Part shown: positions 36,105 to 49,159 of the stretch, piece by piece
How the letters are laid out: each line of letters starts with the position of its first letter
Position numbering within the stretch: position 1 is the stretch's first letter
Notes under the pieces: generated by a model
The model's database searches: none
Seen by the model: the letters and a program-made list of their open reading frames with translations, nothing else
Told to the model about the DNA's origin: nothing
Source: Schistosoma mansoni
Taxonomy: Eukaryota; Platyhelminthes; Trematoda; Strigeidida; Schistosomatidae
Length of the DNA: 64,000 bases
Direction of reading: 5' to 3'
Assembly: GCF_000237925.1 (NCBI RefSeq)
Contig: NW_017386090.1
Span: forward strand, 186,001 to 250,000
Translations under genes and position numbers: made by a program

Positions 36105-36415
36105 TTGGTAGCTGGAATCTTCCCATTGATCTTTCGAATTGCAACAGATCAGTCTTTTTCGGCATACGTTCATCCTTTGAGGGCTCCCCGATATTTTCAT
36201 TAAGTAACAAGCTTATAACGATTGTACTCCTGGACACTGAAGAAGCCTCGTGGCTATCTGGAGTCAAAAGCTTGGTGGATAACGCGATGGTGTTTGAAGC
36301 GGATGGCAACGGTTTCCGGTCCAGAATTGAACACCAACTGTGTGATACAGGTACATCCACCTGACGAGCCCAGGTAGGACGAGGCGCTCGTCCCAGATCA
36401 CGGTACTAGCCATCA
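36105..36415 (+). repeat. Hammerhead SINE, subfamily C, with inverted spacer
   Basis: Spacer sequence in minus orientation (36109-36190, AATCTTCCCATTGATC and GATCAGTCTTT) is followed by a plus-strand tRNA-like domain (TGGATAACGCGATGG) and a hammerhead-like region (CCTGACGAGCCC, GGACGAGGCGCTCGTC, 36355-36405). GAAA reads GAGG, so it is probably inactive. Confidence 0.7.
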
Positions 36416-36419
36416 TTCA

Positions 36420-37082
36420 ATTTTGTCGATTTATAAGTGAAAATGTTAGTAAGTCCTGTAGTCCTACAACCACTTATACTTGAAATGACAACTAATTGGT
36501 TGTCTTTTGTATTAAATATTATGTGTATAAGAGTAACTATTTGTCTTATTATCGACTAATGCCTTATCAAATCACATATTAGCGACTTTATAAACCTCTA
36601 TATGGTAAAGTGAGCTCATTTTAATAATCACGTTCGGTAACAGTTGACTGGTTAAAACCATTAATTAGTAATTAACTACATACGATATAAAAATAACCGA
36701 CAGGTATCGAAGGATTTCAATACTTTTATCTTGCTAAATTGTTTATGCTGAGAAATATTTATAAATTTTGGCCATCGATTTTGCATACTTTAAGACTACC
36801 GATTGAGTTTCATCAGAACTCCTATGATCATTGCCTCAAAACGATAACATAACAACGAAAGATAAATTTGATAACCAGTTAAATGTTTAATCTCCACATA
36901 CATATTGCGTAGTTTCAGGTCTCCTGTTTACTGGTAATCATCATTCAAGACATAGGTGTTAATTTTCTTCGAAGGGTATATTACTATGGTGAACTATTTT
37001 AGTGCCTGTGTCGTTAGGATTATTGACAAACCTTGGTTAGTACTAGCGATCAAATAACACAACACAGGTAAGTCATCGTAGA
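36420..37082. other. Unassigned sequence
   Basis: No gene or repeat recognised. Confidence 0.4.
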
Positions 37083-37303
37083 TCAATTATTGTGACCATA
37101 GGACTGCGTCTCCTAAACTTACCCCACTGCCTTGTGGATTAGACCTCTAGGTCAAAGGCTCAGGAAGTGGCTCCCTAAGAAAACCACCTGCTTTGGACGC
37201 CCAGGCAGTATCCCAGCTTCACACAAATTGAATGATTTATGTGGCGCACATATATTTGATGCCCCATTGTATCAATATTTATGTGTTTAAATAAAACGCA
37301 CAA
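37083..37303 (+). repeat. Family A retroposon, 5' truncated
   Basis: A plus-strand copy of the last 220 bases, from TGACCATAGGACTGCG to GTGTTTAAATAAAACG. Confidence 0.8.
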
Positions 37304-39010
37304 TAAAGTCCTTTTCTGAAATGTTTTCGGTCTTAAATTGCGTGATCTAACATTGATGGGAATATGATATCAAATAATTTACTGATCCCTCTTAAGTGAC
37401 GGAAAAGTTGGCAGATTTAAAGCATAAATTATGCATAGCAGTTTGGTAATAAAACATGTTACATAGAGTCAATACTTGGGAAAATACTAAGATTGATCGA
37501 TAATTAAGGACACTAGGTGTTGGATGGTTATCGAGAAGTTGAGTTTACGGAGAGTCTAAAAGTTAATTATGCAACAAATCCACTAATATGGTCACTAGAA
37601 ATGCATCCAGCAACAGCTACCAATGTGTCAGGAAGTAGAATTTTGTTAATACTGTACAATCTGAATCTAACGCGACAGATTTGGGATACTACCATAATTT
37701 ACTCATGACGTTCAGGTAGTCGTGGGGACCCTATTTCGTTTAAAAAAGTAGTCTGTGTAAACTAATTCACATTAGGACCTCTCTTCAAGGTTAGGCTGAT
37801 TGTTATCCTACGTTTGTAGCAGGAGATCCCGATCTACATATTCTTCGCCGCTTAATTTACTATCTAGTTCTCTGCTGCATTTGGTATTTCTCCCTTTACA
37901 AAGTTATAACCTTCTTTAACAATGTAACGACTTGGATAGGTGAGGATTTGTTAATTTCAGAGTTATTTATAATTGACCTATTGCTTCGAGAACACGAGAA
38001 AGATTATCTGGCACTGGTACTATTTCGGATGATTTGAAAAATGTAGGCCCATATGAACGACTACCTATACTTATCCAAATAGTGAACGTATGGAACTTCT
38101 AGGTAGACATGATCAATACAACTATCAATAATCCGGAAAGAACCCAAAGGAGTACTTGGTTGTCTAGCTTCCGCGAATCTCCAGCAGTATATGAGTGACA
38201 TATTTATTTTAGCCCAAACGGTAGTAAAGAAAAGGTCCTGATGGGAGTTTGTACGTTCAGATGAGATAATCTGAAAATCTTAAAAGCTGGTCAAGTGACA
38301 ACCATCAACTACTTGGAAATAGCAGTTCGAAAAATGGCATGCTAAGAAGACTTAGATTCATGCACAATAAACGAATCCAATAATTCTGTTGAAATCTAGT
38401 AAATAAATGGATACCATTTATTCTGGAAAAATGAAAATCAACAGAAACATGCTGAATCCCCATTAAACTATAGATCATTGTAACATGTCAACAAATCATT
38501 CTGAACGATCGATCTTCCCTATTCATATTCTACTGTTATTCGATTAGAAATGATGTGTTTCTCAACTCTTACATCATTTGAATTGATAAGTACTAATACG
38601 CGTATCGATATTTAGCAAATATATTCATGTTTGCACATTAAATTGTGCTTTCTTATTCATAATTTAAGGGTTAGTGATACTAACTGATCGATTAAACGTC
38701 ATTCTGTAGAACAAGATTAAAACATACGATCCACAGACTAAAAGTTGGTTATTTAAACCGAATAACCTCAGTTCTACGGTAGTTTATTGATAGACTATTC
38801 AAAACTAATGGCATGGAATAAAAGTAGAATTGTGAAATATATTATACCAATATAACTAAACATTCTAATCATACTTGTTTGTAATTTCAAACCTATTGTG
38901 TCGCCAAAGTAACGGTTAACTTACAGATCATAGTTAATATGAGATGAAATCATTCGGTGAATCCAAGTCCTACGTTATGAGAAACTTGTCCGACCTTCTT
39001 TTCATATTAG
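37304..39010. other. Unassigned AT-rich sequence
   Basis: No gene or known repeat recognised. The open frame at 37517-37708 has no supporting splice sites or similarity. Confidence 0.4.
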
Positions 39011-39570
39011 TGCCCCAAATACCTTGGTACGGCTGAGAGTGGGGAGAGTCCACTTTCCCTCTCGAAATGCTCTCACATGGCTACGTGCATACCACTGTCA
39101 GAGAAGTCTTACTCACTGCCTTCTCGCACCAGGGGTGTTGTTTACGTAATTGAGAGGATGAAAAGCAAATGTCCGGAGCTTTAATTGGGTTGGTGGATAC
39201 GTATGTATCTGGTGCCCTTTTGTACCAATATGTGTGTGTTTAAATAGATAAAAAATGGTGGACACACAGGGCCCAACTAGGGGAGTTAGAAAACCCTGAT
39301 TCCAAACCAATGGTGCACATGGGCTCCAGGATCCTGAGGGAACAAATGGCGTGTGAACCAATCGTTGGTCACCGACTATCATTGGATTGCATCTCCTCAC
39401 GATGCTCCACTGTCTTGTGGGTCAGACCTTGAGGTCTAAGGCTCGGGGTGTGACTCCCTAAGATAAACACCTGCTTTGGTCTGGGCACCCGGACAATATC
39501 ACAGTCATCACACAAATTGAATGATTTATGTGGCGCATATCTGTTTGGTGCCTAATTGTACCAATGTTTG
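39011..39570 (+). repeat. Family A retroposon containing a piece of another family A copy
   Basis: A nearly full plus-strand copy. At 39200-39256 it is interrupted by a 3'-end piece of the same family (GTATCTGGTGCCC through GTGTTTAAATAGATAAAAAA). After the piece, the body resumes at the equivalent point (GGTGGACACACAGGGCCC). Confidence 0.85.
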
Positions 39571-40658
39571 TGCCACGATGTACCTCAGAAACTTTTTAAA
39601 TACCATGACACATTTCTACATCTGAAGATATCCCTTTTATTGATGAAAAACATGGTGCTATCATGTTAATATCCAAATAGTCACGTAGTTGGTACAAGAA
39701 ATGATGCATTATTGAAAACGTATAGATTATAATGATGTTCATCAATAAAATGAGAAGTCAATCCACACGTTGAATACACAAGTCATTAAGCTAGTCCAAC
39801 TATTTGAGTATGAGATAGCTATTTGGTGGAAAACTTTCAGGAATAAATCAAATTATCTTGCTGAGTAAATATGGTGTAGTAAATTGAACCAATACGATTT
39901 TTACCAGGTTGTAAGTTGCATATAATTAACTAGAGGGATAGACATTACAAATGCATATTTGTGTGCATCTTTAGCAAGAACTTAGAACTCCATTATTTAA
40001 TGAACGTTAAGATGAAAGCACGAGGTATCAATAAGTTACAAATACTCGACAGTTCATTTAAATAATGATACATTTTATATGAATATTAAGAAGATTCTAC
40101 ACCACAATATAGAAATGGTGGTAGTTTAGGTCAGTAAATGATCTTGCATAGTGACTGACTGTAACTTCGCTTGGAACCCTTCTGGGGTTAATGCCGGTTT
40201 CTAGTTAGGGTAAAGAAAGGTTGGGTGTGGTCATCGATCTCATCCCGAAAGAAACTTGCTAAAAAACCAAACGACTAAAGACAAAATTCGAGAGCTACGT
40301 AGGCTTTCTGTTGCCATTCAACTACCTTTAGTTCACTCGCTCAATGTGATGTAATTATAAAGGAGATATTCTATCCTAATGAAGTTACGACTGGATAATT
40401 TACAAGGAGTTTAAATGTTCTTGAATGGATTACATAATAAGACCTCACTTTAACTAGTAAACAGAGCAGAAAATGTTTATTTGGTAACAATGTATTTCAC
40501 TGGGTATTATGTCAAAATGCTGTTACGTTTAATATATTAAACCGTTCTTTTAAAAACCAAATTCGAACTGGAAATAAAACACAGTTTAGGTAACTACAAA
40601 ATTACAGCTATAATTACGGGGCAACCAAGAAGGCATTGCCGATTTGTGTCCAAACTCA
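39571..40658. other. Unassigned sequence, perhaps including the CISD 3' untranslated region
   Basis: No coding sequence recognised. A minus-strand AATAAA at 40481-40476 could end the CISD transcript. The stretch at 40170-40330 is of higher complexity than its surroundings but not identified. Confidence 0.4.
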
Positions 40659-41123
40659 TTACGACGACTTTTTGGTTTCAATTATGAGGGGGCCAACGTT
40701 GTCTCCAGTTTCCTCATTATGTTTGTTATGTGCGCCGTCACAATAAGGAAACTGGAAAAAAATTAACTGTCATCAAATGTCATACCTTAGATGATCTCCA
40801 GCATCGGCAGTACACCTTTTTGTCTGTTATGGACTCAATATCCACAACGTCAACACATTTAGTAATATGTTTCTGGATTCCATAATTGATAGGAATCTTC
40901 CGTTTCCCAAGATGAAGCATTACAGTAGTGTATACAGCATAGCCGATGGCTCCGCTGAATGAGCCAAAAACAGTGAGAGCTAGTACATCCTTTACTGAAG
41001 ACGTGGTTAATATATTTTAATGTTACATGACAAACGGAAAATGTCTCTAAAAGACTTCGGAATCGGCACAGAACGGAGCATATCTGGAGCAATATCACAT
41101 ACTATAGTATGCAAGACATTCAT
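40659..41123 (-). CDS. CISD2: CISD-family (mitoNEET/NAF-1) 2Fe-2S protein, three exons
   Basis: Minus-strand exons are 41123-41027, 40994-40786 and 40751-40659, with GT-AG introns of 32 and 34 bp. The phases agree, giving 399 nt and 132 aa, close to human CISD2 (135 aa). The N-terminus (MNVLHTIVC, then [17 protein letters not shown]) parallels the family's LKRLPVPES region. One membrane segment spans about residues 36-58 ([19 protein letters not shown]). The CDGSH motif is complete: C95-R-C97, P104, C106-D-G-A-H110, so the 3Cys-1His cluster ligands are all present. Such proteins sit in the outer mitochondrial or ER membrane with the redox-active cluster facing the cytosol and act in iron, calcium and autophagy control. 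CISD2 rather than CISD1 is favoured by the N-terminal match, but one ancestral gene may serve both roles. Confidence 0.95.
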
Positions 41124-42289
41124 TTTGGTCCAATATACTGACTGAATAAGTGTTAGTGAGACAAACTGATGCGTATCACCCAAACCCGAAAACGAATGTT
41201 TTTGAAGATTGCGCCGACAAGTGTTGCAACAACTAATTCATCCATTGGTTAGTCCTGATTGTTTCTCTTGACTACAGAACATCAAAATTGACCCTTATTT
41301 TTTAATGTTTGTGCTATCCAAATAATCCTAAATTCATCAGTGTAATAGTTCACTGTTTTTATAAGGCATTCACAGTCACAACGAAGATCTGGTGTAAATT
41401 GACTTAGGAATGATGGAACTACTTCATTTGCTTTGTGAGACTCGAACATTTTACTTCAACCAAAACTTAAAAATCTAGACTTTTGCATCCAGTATATTAG
41501 AATTTGTGTTGATTTAAGGTATTCTATTAGGAAAAGTATCATGTTTAGACATATAGTGAAGAGCACTAAACAATGAACTTTATCTTTCTCACATTCCATA
41601 CCTTTCACGTCCCGGGGAGAGACTTTTAGGTTGAAACTATGGAGATTTTTAGCTTAGCAGGATTGTTCTGGTTTTTTAGCTAGTTTGACGTCATTTTCGA
41701 GAAACCTGCACGTACTACGAAAGCTGCTAAGCTGAAAAAGTGAAAAACTTCTTTACCTACTCACACAAGAACACAGATTAGTGTAGGAGAGATTTGATTC
41801 GTCACCAGTGATATTACTCACCAAGTTGTAACGCCTTCGTTATAATAACGGATATAAAAAACTCAAAGTTACTTAATAGTTGTATTTCAGTCCGGCAGAA
41901 CAATTATTCACTGGCAGTTGAATATTTTGGTCAGTACAGCTGTCTTCGTCGTAATTCTTGGCAGTGTTGTTTACTGGTCCGGGTGACTTCTTGTGTTTAC
42001 GAAATTCTTTCGATAAATGGTTAGCTGCGAAGAAGCTTTGGCTATTAACCTTGACACTGGCTAAACTAAACATATTACCCTTTGATATACGGAAGTTTTA
42101 GGGGTGAGCTTACCAAAGTTGTCAGTTACGGCCTTATGACTGGGTTTATTCGAGTTATCTGGAAGCTAGAATACTCAAGTGTTTATTAAGGTCGCTGAGA
42201 TATAGAAAAATTCAACTTGACACTGCGTACATATTTATTGGTGAATAACAGCGGACAATCAGCTGCTAATAAGTGTTATACAATCAGTC
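41124..42289. other. Upstream region of the CISD gene, otherwise unassigned
   Basis: The CISD promoter should lie just right of 41123; no sure promoter element is seen. A 66-codon minus-strand frame at 41873-42073 (MFSLASVKVNSQSFF) has no recognised family. Confidence 0.35.
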
Positions 42290-43315
42290 ATATCAATACG
42301 GCCGCCACCGAGTAGGTCAAATGAGGGTCTGTAGTGGTAAACTTATCCCTAAAATAGTCCTGCAAGTCATTCATATTGATGTTGACCTCATTGGTTTTAA
42401 TGAGCGATCGTATCTGAAGCGCCCGGTCACGTATTGACACTGGGTCACGATTGGGTACGCCATGCTACGTATTCCGTGAAACTACTAGCCAGCTTAGACA
42501 AAACGCATCTTTAAAGAATAATAGCTTTCAAATATATCTTCGAACTCGTTCGTTCTTGACTTCTGATTTGGCTGGATTGGTATTCTGTGAATATAAAGAT
42601 GTAACGTATAAAGGTGTTGTAAAACTTCGAATACCTGCTGCATCTCTAGGTCTATAACATCGAATGGCAAATGAGTTCAGTGCACTTCGGTCATCTATTC
42701 ATTCCAGGGCTGACAACAATGGAATGTTGCCCGATTTCAACTGTTACAACCGACTAACTCCATTTAGAATAGCTTTTAAATTAACTCACAATAATTTGCC
42801 TACTGATATACTCCCGTTTTTCTTGGCTTTTAGAAAGGGGAATTCACAAAAGCACTCTTAAAGGGTTCATAAGCCTACAGTTGCTAAATTCTCAGGTAAC
42901 CACGGATTTGTTTTTAAAATCCTCGACTGATGGAAATGCTTACTCCAGTTAATGGTTGAGACTCAATCTATGTCGACTGGTTTAACAGATTGTCTGATCA
43001 ACGCTTTTCCTTGTTCGCACATTCATTTAGGCACTTGAGTTCTTTCTGTAACGAATGACTGCCACATTCGACTCAAATATCACTGAAAACTGACATACTA
43101 AAAGTCTGAAGGACAAGAATAAAATTGATACAGGTGAGTTTGTAGTGGTATTGGTTACTAATCACGCGCCCCTCGAAGCTGAGCATATAATTGCTAAGAA
43201 GATTGACATTCACCATGTGACATTTGGAGGAGGTCAGCAATGAAGAATGCGGGATCAGTATGTCATAGCTCAGTCTTTCAGGTGTGGTCATTCTGTGTAA
43301 CCCATCCTTATTCAA
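42290..43315. other. Coding-like remnant of unknown family
   Basis: Higher base complexity than the surroundings. Short open frames occur on both strands, including minus-strand NEVNINMNDLQDYFRDKF near 42.3-42.4 kb and plus-strand frames at 42451-42657 and 42664-42861. It reads like a decayed mobile-element coding region, but I cannot place it. Confidence 0.3.
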
Positions 43316-45382
43316 ATTAAATACATCATTCTACCCTCAGCCTAAATGTGTTCTTCAGTAGCTCTAAATATCCTATTGCTGATGCACGATAGGATAATCA
43401 GCTCGACAAAATAAACTGCAAGGGTTTAAATATGAATTTTTATTTGGGTCCGTTTACTCTAAATGCATTCGATCATAAATCACATCTAACTATCTCCGAA
43501 CTACAATTAAATATTCATAGTGCGGGTTGCGTATATTTATGCTCATTAACTTGAAACTGCTCTGAGACCCATAAATTTTAGCATTAGACAACCGTCGGAA
43601 TCTCTATGACTCAGAAAATTTCAGACAGGAAATTTACACCCACCTTAACAAAAAGACGGACAGAAATTTTCCGTGAGCTTATGGGGATGTATTGACTCCA
43701 CTATAAATGACGGTGAATGAATCGTGGATTATATTGTTTTTTTATAATCCAGTGTGTTGTTAGTGAATAACTGATACGAGCAAATATGAGCGTACATGAT
43801 TTAGTATGGCTAGATAGACTTTCCCGTCCCGAAGTTCGAAAAAATCTATTTGTAGCTATGAGGGCTCTATGATTGCATTATAGCTACTGTATTTAGTTCA
43901 AACATGTGCTAACATTGTATAGAGCGTAATCATTTGTTTATTATCGATAAATCCTTTCAATGAGACTGTCCAAGAAAAGCAAATAGTGATTGAGCTGTGG
44001 ATGCGTACTAATCGTTGTTGAGTGGCCCGTAATGAATTACACCAAGACACAGACTCTATGAAGTCAAACATTTCTCCAGCAAAAAATAACACACTATACA
44101 GCAAAAAGAATAACTAATAAAAAAATCTTCTGCACCTAGAAATCTACAAGAGCATTTCTAACAAGATGGGATGGAATATATACATACAACTATACTAATA
44201 ACTATTTCCAGAAGACAGTCTAAGTTCAACAATTGTCAACCAAACCATACCATATCTTTGTGCTTGATCAAACACAGACCTATTGTCAATGGCTTAACAG
44301 TATGCAACATTAATATTAAATAACCAAGGTGGATTTTTAACAAAAGTCAAATAATAAAAGCTCAGACAAAAAGGAGTGAAGAACATAATAAGTGGTTACA
44401 AAAGGCCCGAGCAGTCAAAATAGAGGACGTTGAGAGAAGACACAGAAATAACGATATTGTCTGATAAAACACCGAGGGATCTTCAAGGCATTCATTTCAT
44501 TATATAGAGGTTTACAACGCTCGTATAAAATTGTAGATACAGTCATCTAGTATTACAATATATCTTACACCCATTAGGTCTCAACTTGTTAATGAAGTCC
44601 GGCTGTTCTCGGAAATCATGAGTTTTATTTATGCGGCTTGAGTAATGACGACTGTTCATAAGTTACGAAATTTAGGGGTGATTCATATTGTTTTGCATTC
44701 TTGGAATTTCACCCAAAAAGGATGGGGGATGAATAACTTACAAAGAAATGTGCATTTAGCATAAAAGGGTATGTAGAATTAACGTCTAGCATCTGTGTTG
44801 ATGCACCTATCTGCGCTAATAAATTAATAGAACTTATAATGATGGAACAGGTATTTTAAATGCGCCATGATATAACTGCCCAAGTTGTGTGATCTTACAC
44901 CGAAATCCTATCAATTTTTATACTGAATTGCCCCATTTAGTGATCAGTGATGTTGTTTGCAAGGGACGTTTAGGAATACAAGGAGGCCTACGGAATCAGC
45001 AATATATCCAGTGTTAATAAAGACGAAGTACAAAGCGACCACAGCTGCATGACCAAGGTGCGCCTTACGGATGACCTCTCGAGCGTTGACCTTTATTGCC
45101 CTTCACTCATCCGTCAAGTATTCGACGGTTAGACTAAATCTTCCAAGTCAGTGTGTGAATGTTAAGTCAAATTTAATGTGATTATTTGTATTAATACAAA
45201 TTCAAGCAAAAGAAATGCACTATATATCAAGTCATAGGTAGACCATAATCAGATTTTTTAATATAAAAATGAGCTCTAGAAACCCTTAACATATAATTTG
45301 TTACTCAAGTGATGCTGACAAACAAAGATGCATGGCAGCTGTTTAGTATATGAAGGTTAAAACAACTCTACGTCAAATTTTA
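43316..45382. other. Unassigned AT-rich sequence
   Basis: No gene recognised. A minus-strand stretch near 44.96-45.13 kb (LGHAAVVALYFVFINTGYIA) is open and of higher complexity but lacks clear splice sites. Confidence 0.35.
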
Positions 45383-45795
45383 TAAGCAAAGATAGATAGT
45401 GGCTAGCAGTAGAATCTAGGACGCGCGTTTCATCTCATTTGGGACCCGTCAGCTAGGATGTACCTGCATCTCAGAGTTGATATTCACTCTGGGGCTATTA
45501 GGACTCAGTAGCTGAGTGGATAACGAGATGGCTTTTGAAGCGAAAGGTACTGGGTTTGAGTCCCATAGTGAACATCAACTCTGAGATGCAGGTACATCCA
45601 GCTGATGAGTCCCAAGTAGGACTTGACGCACGTCCTGGATTCCACTGTTAGCTACTATCCATCTTTGCCTACAATGTTTGTGAATTAAGGCTATATCGAG
45701 GCAATACGCACAGTATGCACATATATGCAAATAAGAGACTGATCAATTGCAGTTCTAAACATCAATGGGAAGATTCACATAAATAATACCAAATG
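45383..45795 (+). repeat. Mirror-image hammerhead SINE composite, subfamily C
   Basis: The left arm (45388-45495) is a minus-strand hammerhead with its flanks. The middle (45498-45575) is a plus-strand tRNA-like domain with a B-box-like GGGTTTGAGTCCC. The right arm (45576-45670) is a plus-strand hammerhead, followed by the family spacer to about 45790. The two arms are reverse complements over about 100 bases. In the right hammerhead (45596-45640) GAAA reads TTGA, and in the left the CUGANGA box ends GG, so neither core is perfect. Confidence 0.88.
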
Positions 45796-46080
45796 AATTT
45801 ACGTCAAACTGTTTTTGAACAGTATTAAAGTTTCTAATATACAAACACAAGCAATTCTGGTCATTAAAAGCACCATCGTTTTTGATGGAATTGTTATATT
45901 AATATGTAACTTATATGAGGCGGAAAAATTATGTGAGCAATAATTAGCGCTGATGGCATTTTCTGCCCGCCTTCCGAACACATACAGCAATTAAATATGA
46001 CATCACTGTAAATGTCACATTAATTAGTCACAAACTCTTAACAAGTAAACCGACGCATGTTTGTTCCAAACATGGTAATT

Positions 46081-46440
46081 TGTAGATGGTTTCGAGTCGT
46101 GTTTGACTATGATCACCACTACAATGAGATTACGTGCCCAAAAACGACTCGGTCTCTTTTATGACTCGCAAAGCAGAAGGCTGTAATTGGTCCAGGTAGA
46201 GTATATTTATTGGCGATCTCATGCTATCGAAAGAATACCGAGATGTGCCAACGAATACAGGCGAAAAGGACAGAGCGTAAGAGAGTTCAAACCAACAAGA
46301 TGGAGAGCGGAACGAGAAGTGAGCTTGATACAGTTAAACAATAACGAGTACGATAAAACAATCACTGGCACAATTGGTTATAATAATAATTGTTTCCATT
46401 ATTCCAATCGTGTTCTCGTCGAGAAAAGCCGATCACTACA
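46081..46440 (-). repeat. Solo-LTR-like element, copy 1
   Basis: 360 bp with TGTAG...CTACA ends, similar along its length to 49160-49515 in the opposite orientation. Flanks AATT and AAGT may be a decayed 4-bp target duplication. Fossil of an LTR retrotransposon. Confidence 0.75.
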
Positions 46441-46519
46441 AAGTAAACCATGTTACCAGTTAATACTAAATTATAATGTGTCTGTCATACAGTTAACAGG
46501 TAAATTTATGTAAACAGGA

Positions 46520-49159
46520 TCTGATACCACTGACCAAATTATAAACAGAGACCTAATCCATATGGATGAGTAGTATCTAAATTACGCTTTCTCATCATTC
46601 CAAACCATGAATTTCTGTCACTGTTACAAACACCATAATCGAATTTTTTTCAAATTTCATGGTACTAATTAAAGTTTGTGAATTAGTTTACTTGATGCCT
46701 GCAATTCGTTTGCATATACTTAATGTCTAGGTAGAATTCTAGAAGAGTATGAAAGTGAAAGGCATTATTTACAAAAAATAAGACACTTGCAACTACATTC
46801 GGTTGGCTGCTATCCCATTTACTTATTAAATTTGACACTCATAACAAAGTTTAACCGTTCATTTCATGATCGATTCGTTGATTTACAGAACTGTACTGAT
46901 TATGCTAGGAAGCTATCCGTATATTCTCTGACATGTAACCTTCAGCTTCTGTCAACTGATTGAAAGGCTGAAACTTATCTACACCATTGAACAACATAAC
47001 GAATTTCTGCATATGGAGAAGTATGAGAAAGAACAATCTACAAGTTTACTATAAATGTGTTTGGTATTGACCACTTCCATGCTTATTCATATTTCTTACG
47101 AAATCCATTTACATTCATATCTTATAAAATATCAACCCAGCTGAGTAATTCTCTACAGTGAAAATTGTAACTTCTTTAACACTTTCATCCTACCTGTAAA
47201 CCGGCATGCCTCATGTAACAAACTGTTATTTGAGAATAAATTATTATTAATGATTTGTTTAAATGTACATATAACAAGAATACATAATCGCCAGACTATT
47301 TTGCAAAAGCATACTATAGGTGAAGAATGAGTAGCGTCTCAGATCCCATGAAAGTCTGATGAAAGTCCGTATTATTTCACGCCATAAATAATGCTGGTAT
47401 TCACCGGAATATACTTTCACAGATAAGAAACGTATATATACGATTCAACGTTTTGGCGAAACTTCTAAACTGACGCAGTACTTACTGCTGTATTCACTAC
47501 CTGATTAACGCAGAATACGGTATACAACTGTGGCACTCCAACGTATAGAACCCAACAGCCACAAATCAGATGACAGAAGTGCTTGTTGGGTAAGAATAAA
47601 AACGTACGGAAAATCATTGGTATTTATATATATTAGCATTTGTTGTATCATCAATATAATTCAACCAATCTCCAAAGACTCATATTATGCCACTGTCCAA
47701 TCGTAGAATGTCACGTTGATATTCTAGATAGCTCCATCACATTCTGATTGGATGGAAACACTAAGGCTCCATTGCGGCCTCTGGAAGCTCTGTCGTAATT
47801 CTCGGAAGCCATCCCAACACTTACGAATTCTTGTAACGAAGCGGACACTTACAAAGCGAACATTTAGTTACTTTTAATCGTCAAAAACAGTTGCCCGTTA
47901 AGATTATCGATATACCTACCCATGGAACTGCGATGAGGACAAAAATAAAAATTGTGCAAGAGTTTATTTATTTATCATTGTTATTGGTAAAGGAAGAGCA
48001 TTATTTGATACAGAAAAAATCAGTTTACAAGTTTTATATATAGTGAAGTTAAAATTACAGCCATAAATAAGTTCTTATAGCAAACAGATCCTGACTCTTC
48101 CGCATACTCACTTATATTCCGAGTCACGTTTCCTATAGAAAGGCAGACTACACAAAAGTAAGCGCTGGAGAAACTGAAGTCTTACCTAGTTAGTAATGAT
48201 TATTTGGTAAAAATTGTCGTCTTTTTCTCCACTAGCATCACAAAGCGCTTACTATACTTCTCAACAATCTGTCATTTGTACTTTTTTTGGCTTCGTTTAA
48301 TCTGTACGTACTGTTTGCTTCGCATGTGGAATGAAACTCTTGTGTTATTATGGAACAACTTGAAATATACTTATAAACAGTTGCCTGCGGAGAGTTGAAC
48401 TATCATAGTCTTCAAATCAGCAGAAGTGACCTGCTCACTAGTTATATCCTAAATAATTTCAAATTATTTTACGAGTCAAGAATACCCGAAATAGGGAAAT
48501 TTACAGCGAATAAAACTGGGTGGGCACAAATGAATGTATTGTACTTAAAATTCGAAATAAGGTAGTCATCAACTACAAAGAAATCATTAGTTCATACAAA
48601 CACCACACTACTACAAGGATGATTGTGATGCATCTAGAACGATTTTATGACATAATCTTCACCGTCCAAAGTTACACGGAACATTGGTTGGCAGTTCAGA
48701 AACGTAGACCTTAAAAGTCACATAGTACCTAAAGTTCTAACGGTTTTCGACTCATTATTAGACCTTGTAGCTTACGCATATTACCAAATGTAACACTGTG
48801 AACACATATTTAAATCCCAAGTTTTTCATTGATGTACTTTCAACATGAATACGATGAGTATGGGTAGTCTGTGTGGGGACAAAATTATTCTCTTCCTTCT
48901 TTTTGGAACTTATTTAGCATACTATCGGATTCAGTCCAGGTTCCGAAACAACTGTTCACTATTATATTGTTGGAACGCCTCGATTATGTCTACTGAAATA
49001 TCTCTTGAACATGAAACACTACAAATAGCTCCGGGTAATTATTGAAAAAACAGTTACTTATCGCAATAATATCTTACTAATTTGTGGTGAAACCCAGCAA
49101 AAGAGCCTGCTCAAGATATAACAATATGCAAAGTTACCCATAATATACTAAAAAGAATT
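46520..49159. other. Unassigned AT-rich sequence
   Basis: No gene or known repeat recognised. The segment 47.4-47.85 kb is more complex (GATTGGATGGAAACAC and others) and could be part of an undescribed repeat. Confidence 0.35.

Noticed and set aside
42084-42117. A 34-bp GT-AG intron upstream of the minus-strand frame at 41873-42073
   Set aside because: The length fits the micro-intron pattern, but no upstream reading frame stays open through the junction and the acceptor lacks a pyrimidine tract.
46187-46513. 108-codon open frame as a protein gene
   Set aside because: It lies within and runs past a solo LTR, and the matching frame at 49111-49395 lies in the other copy of the LTR.
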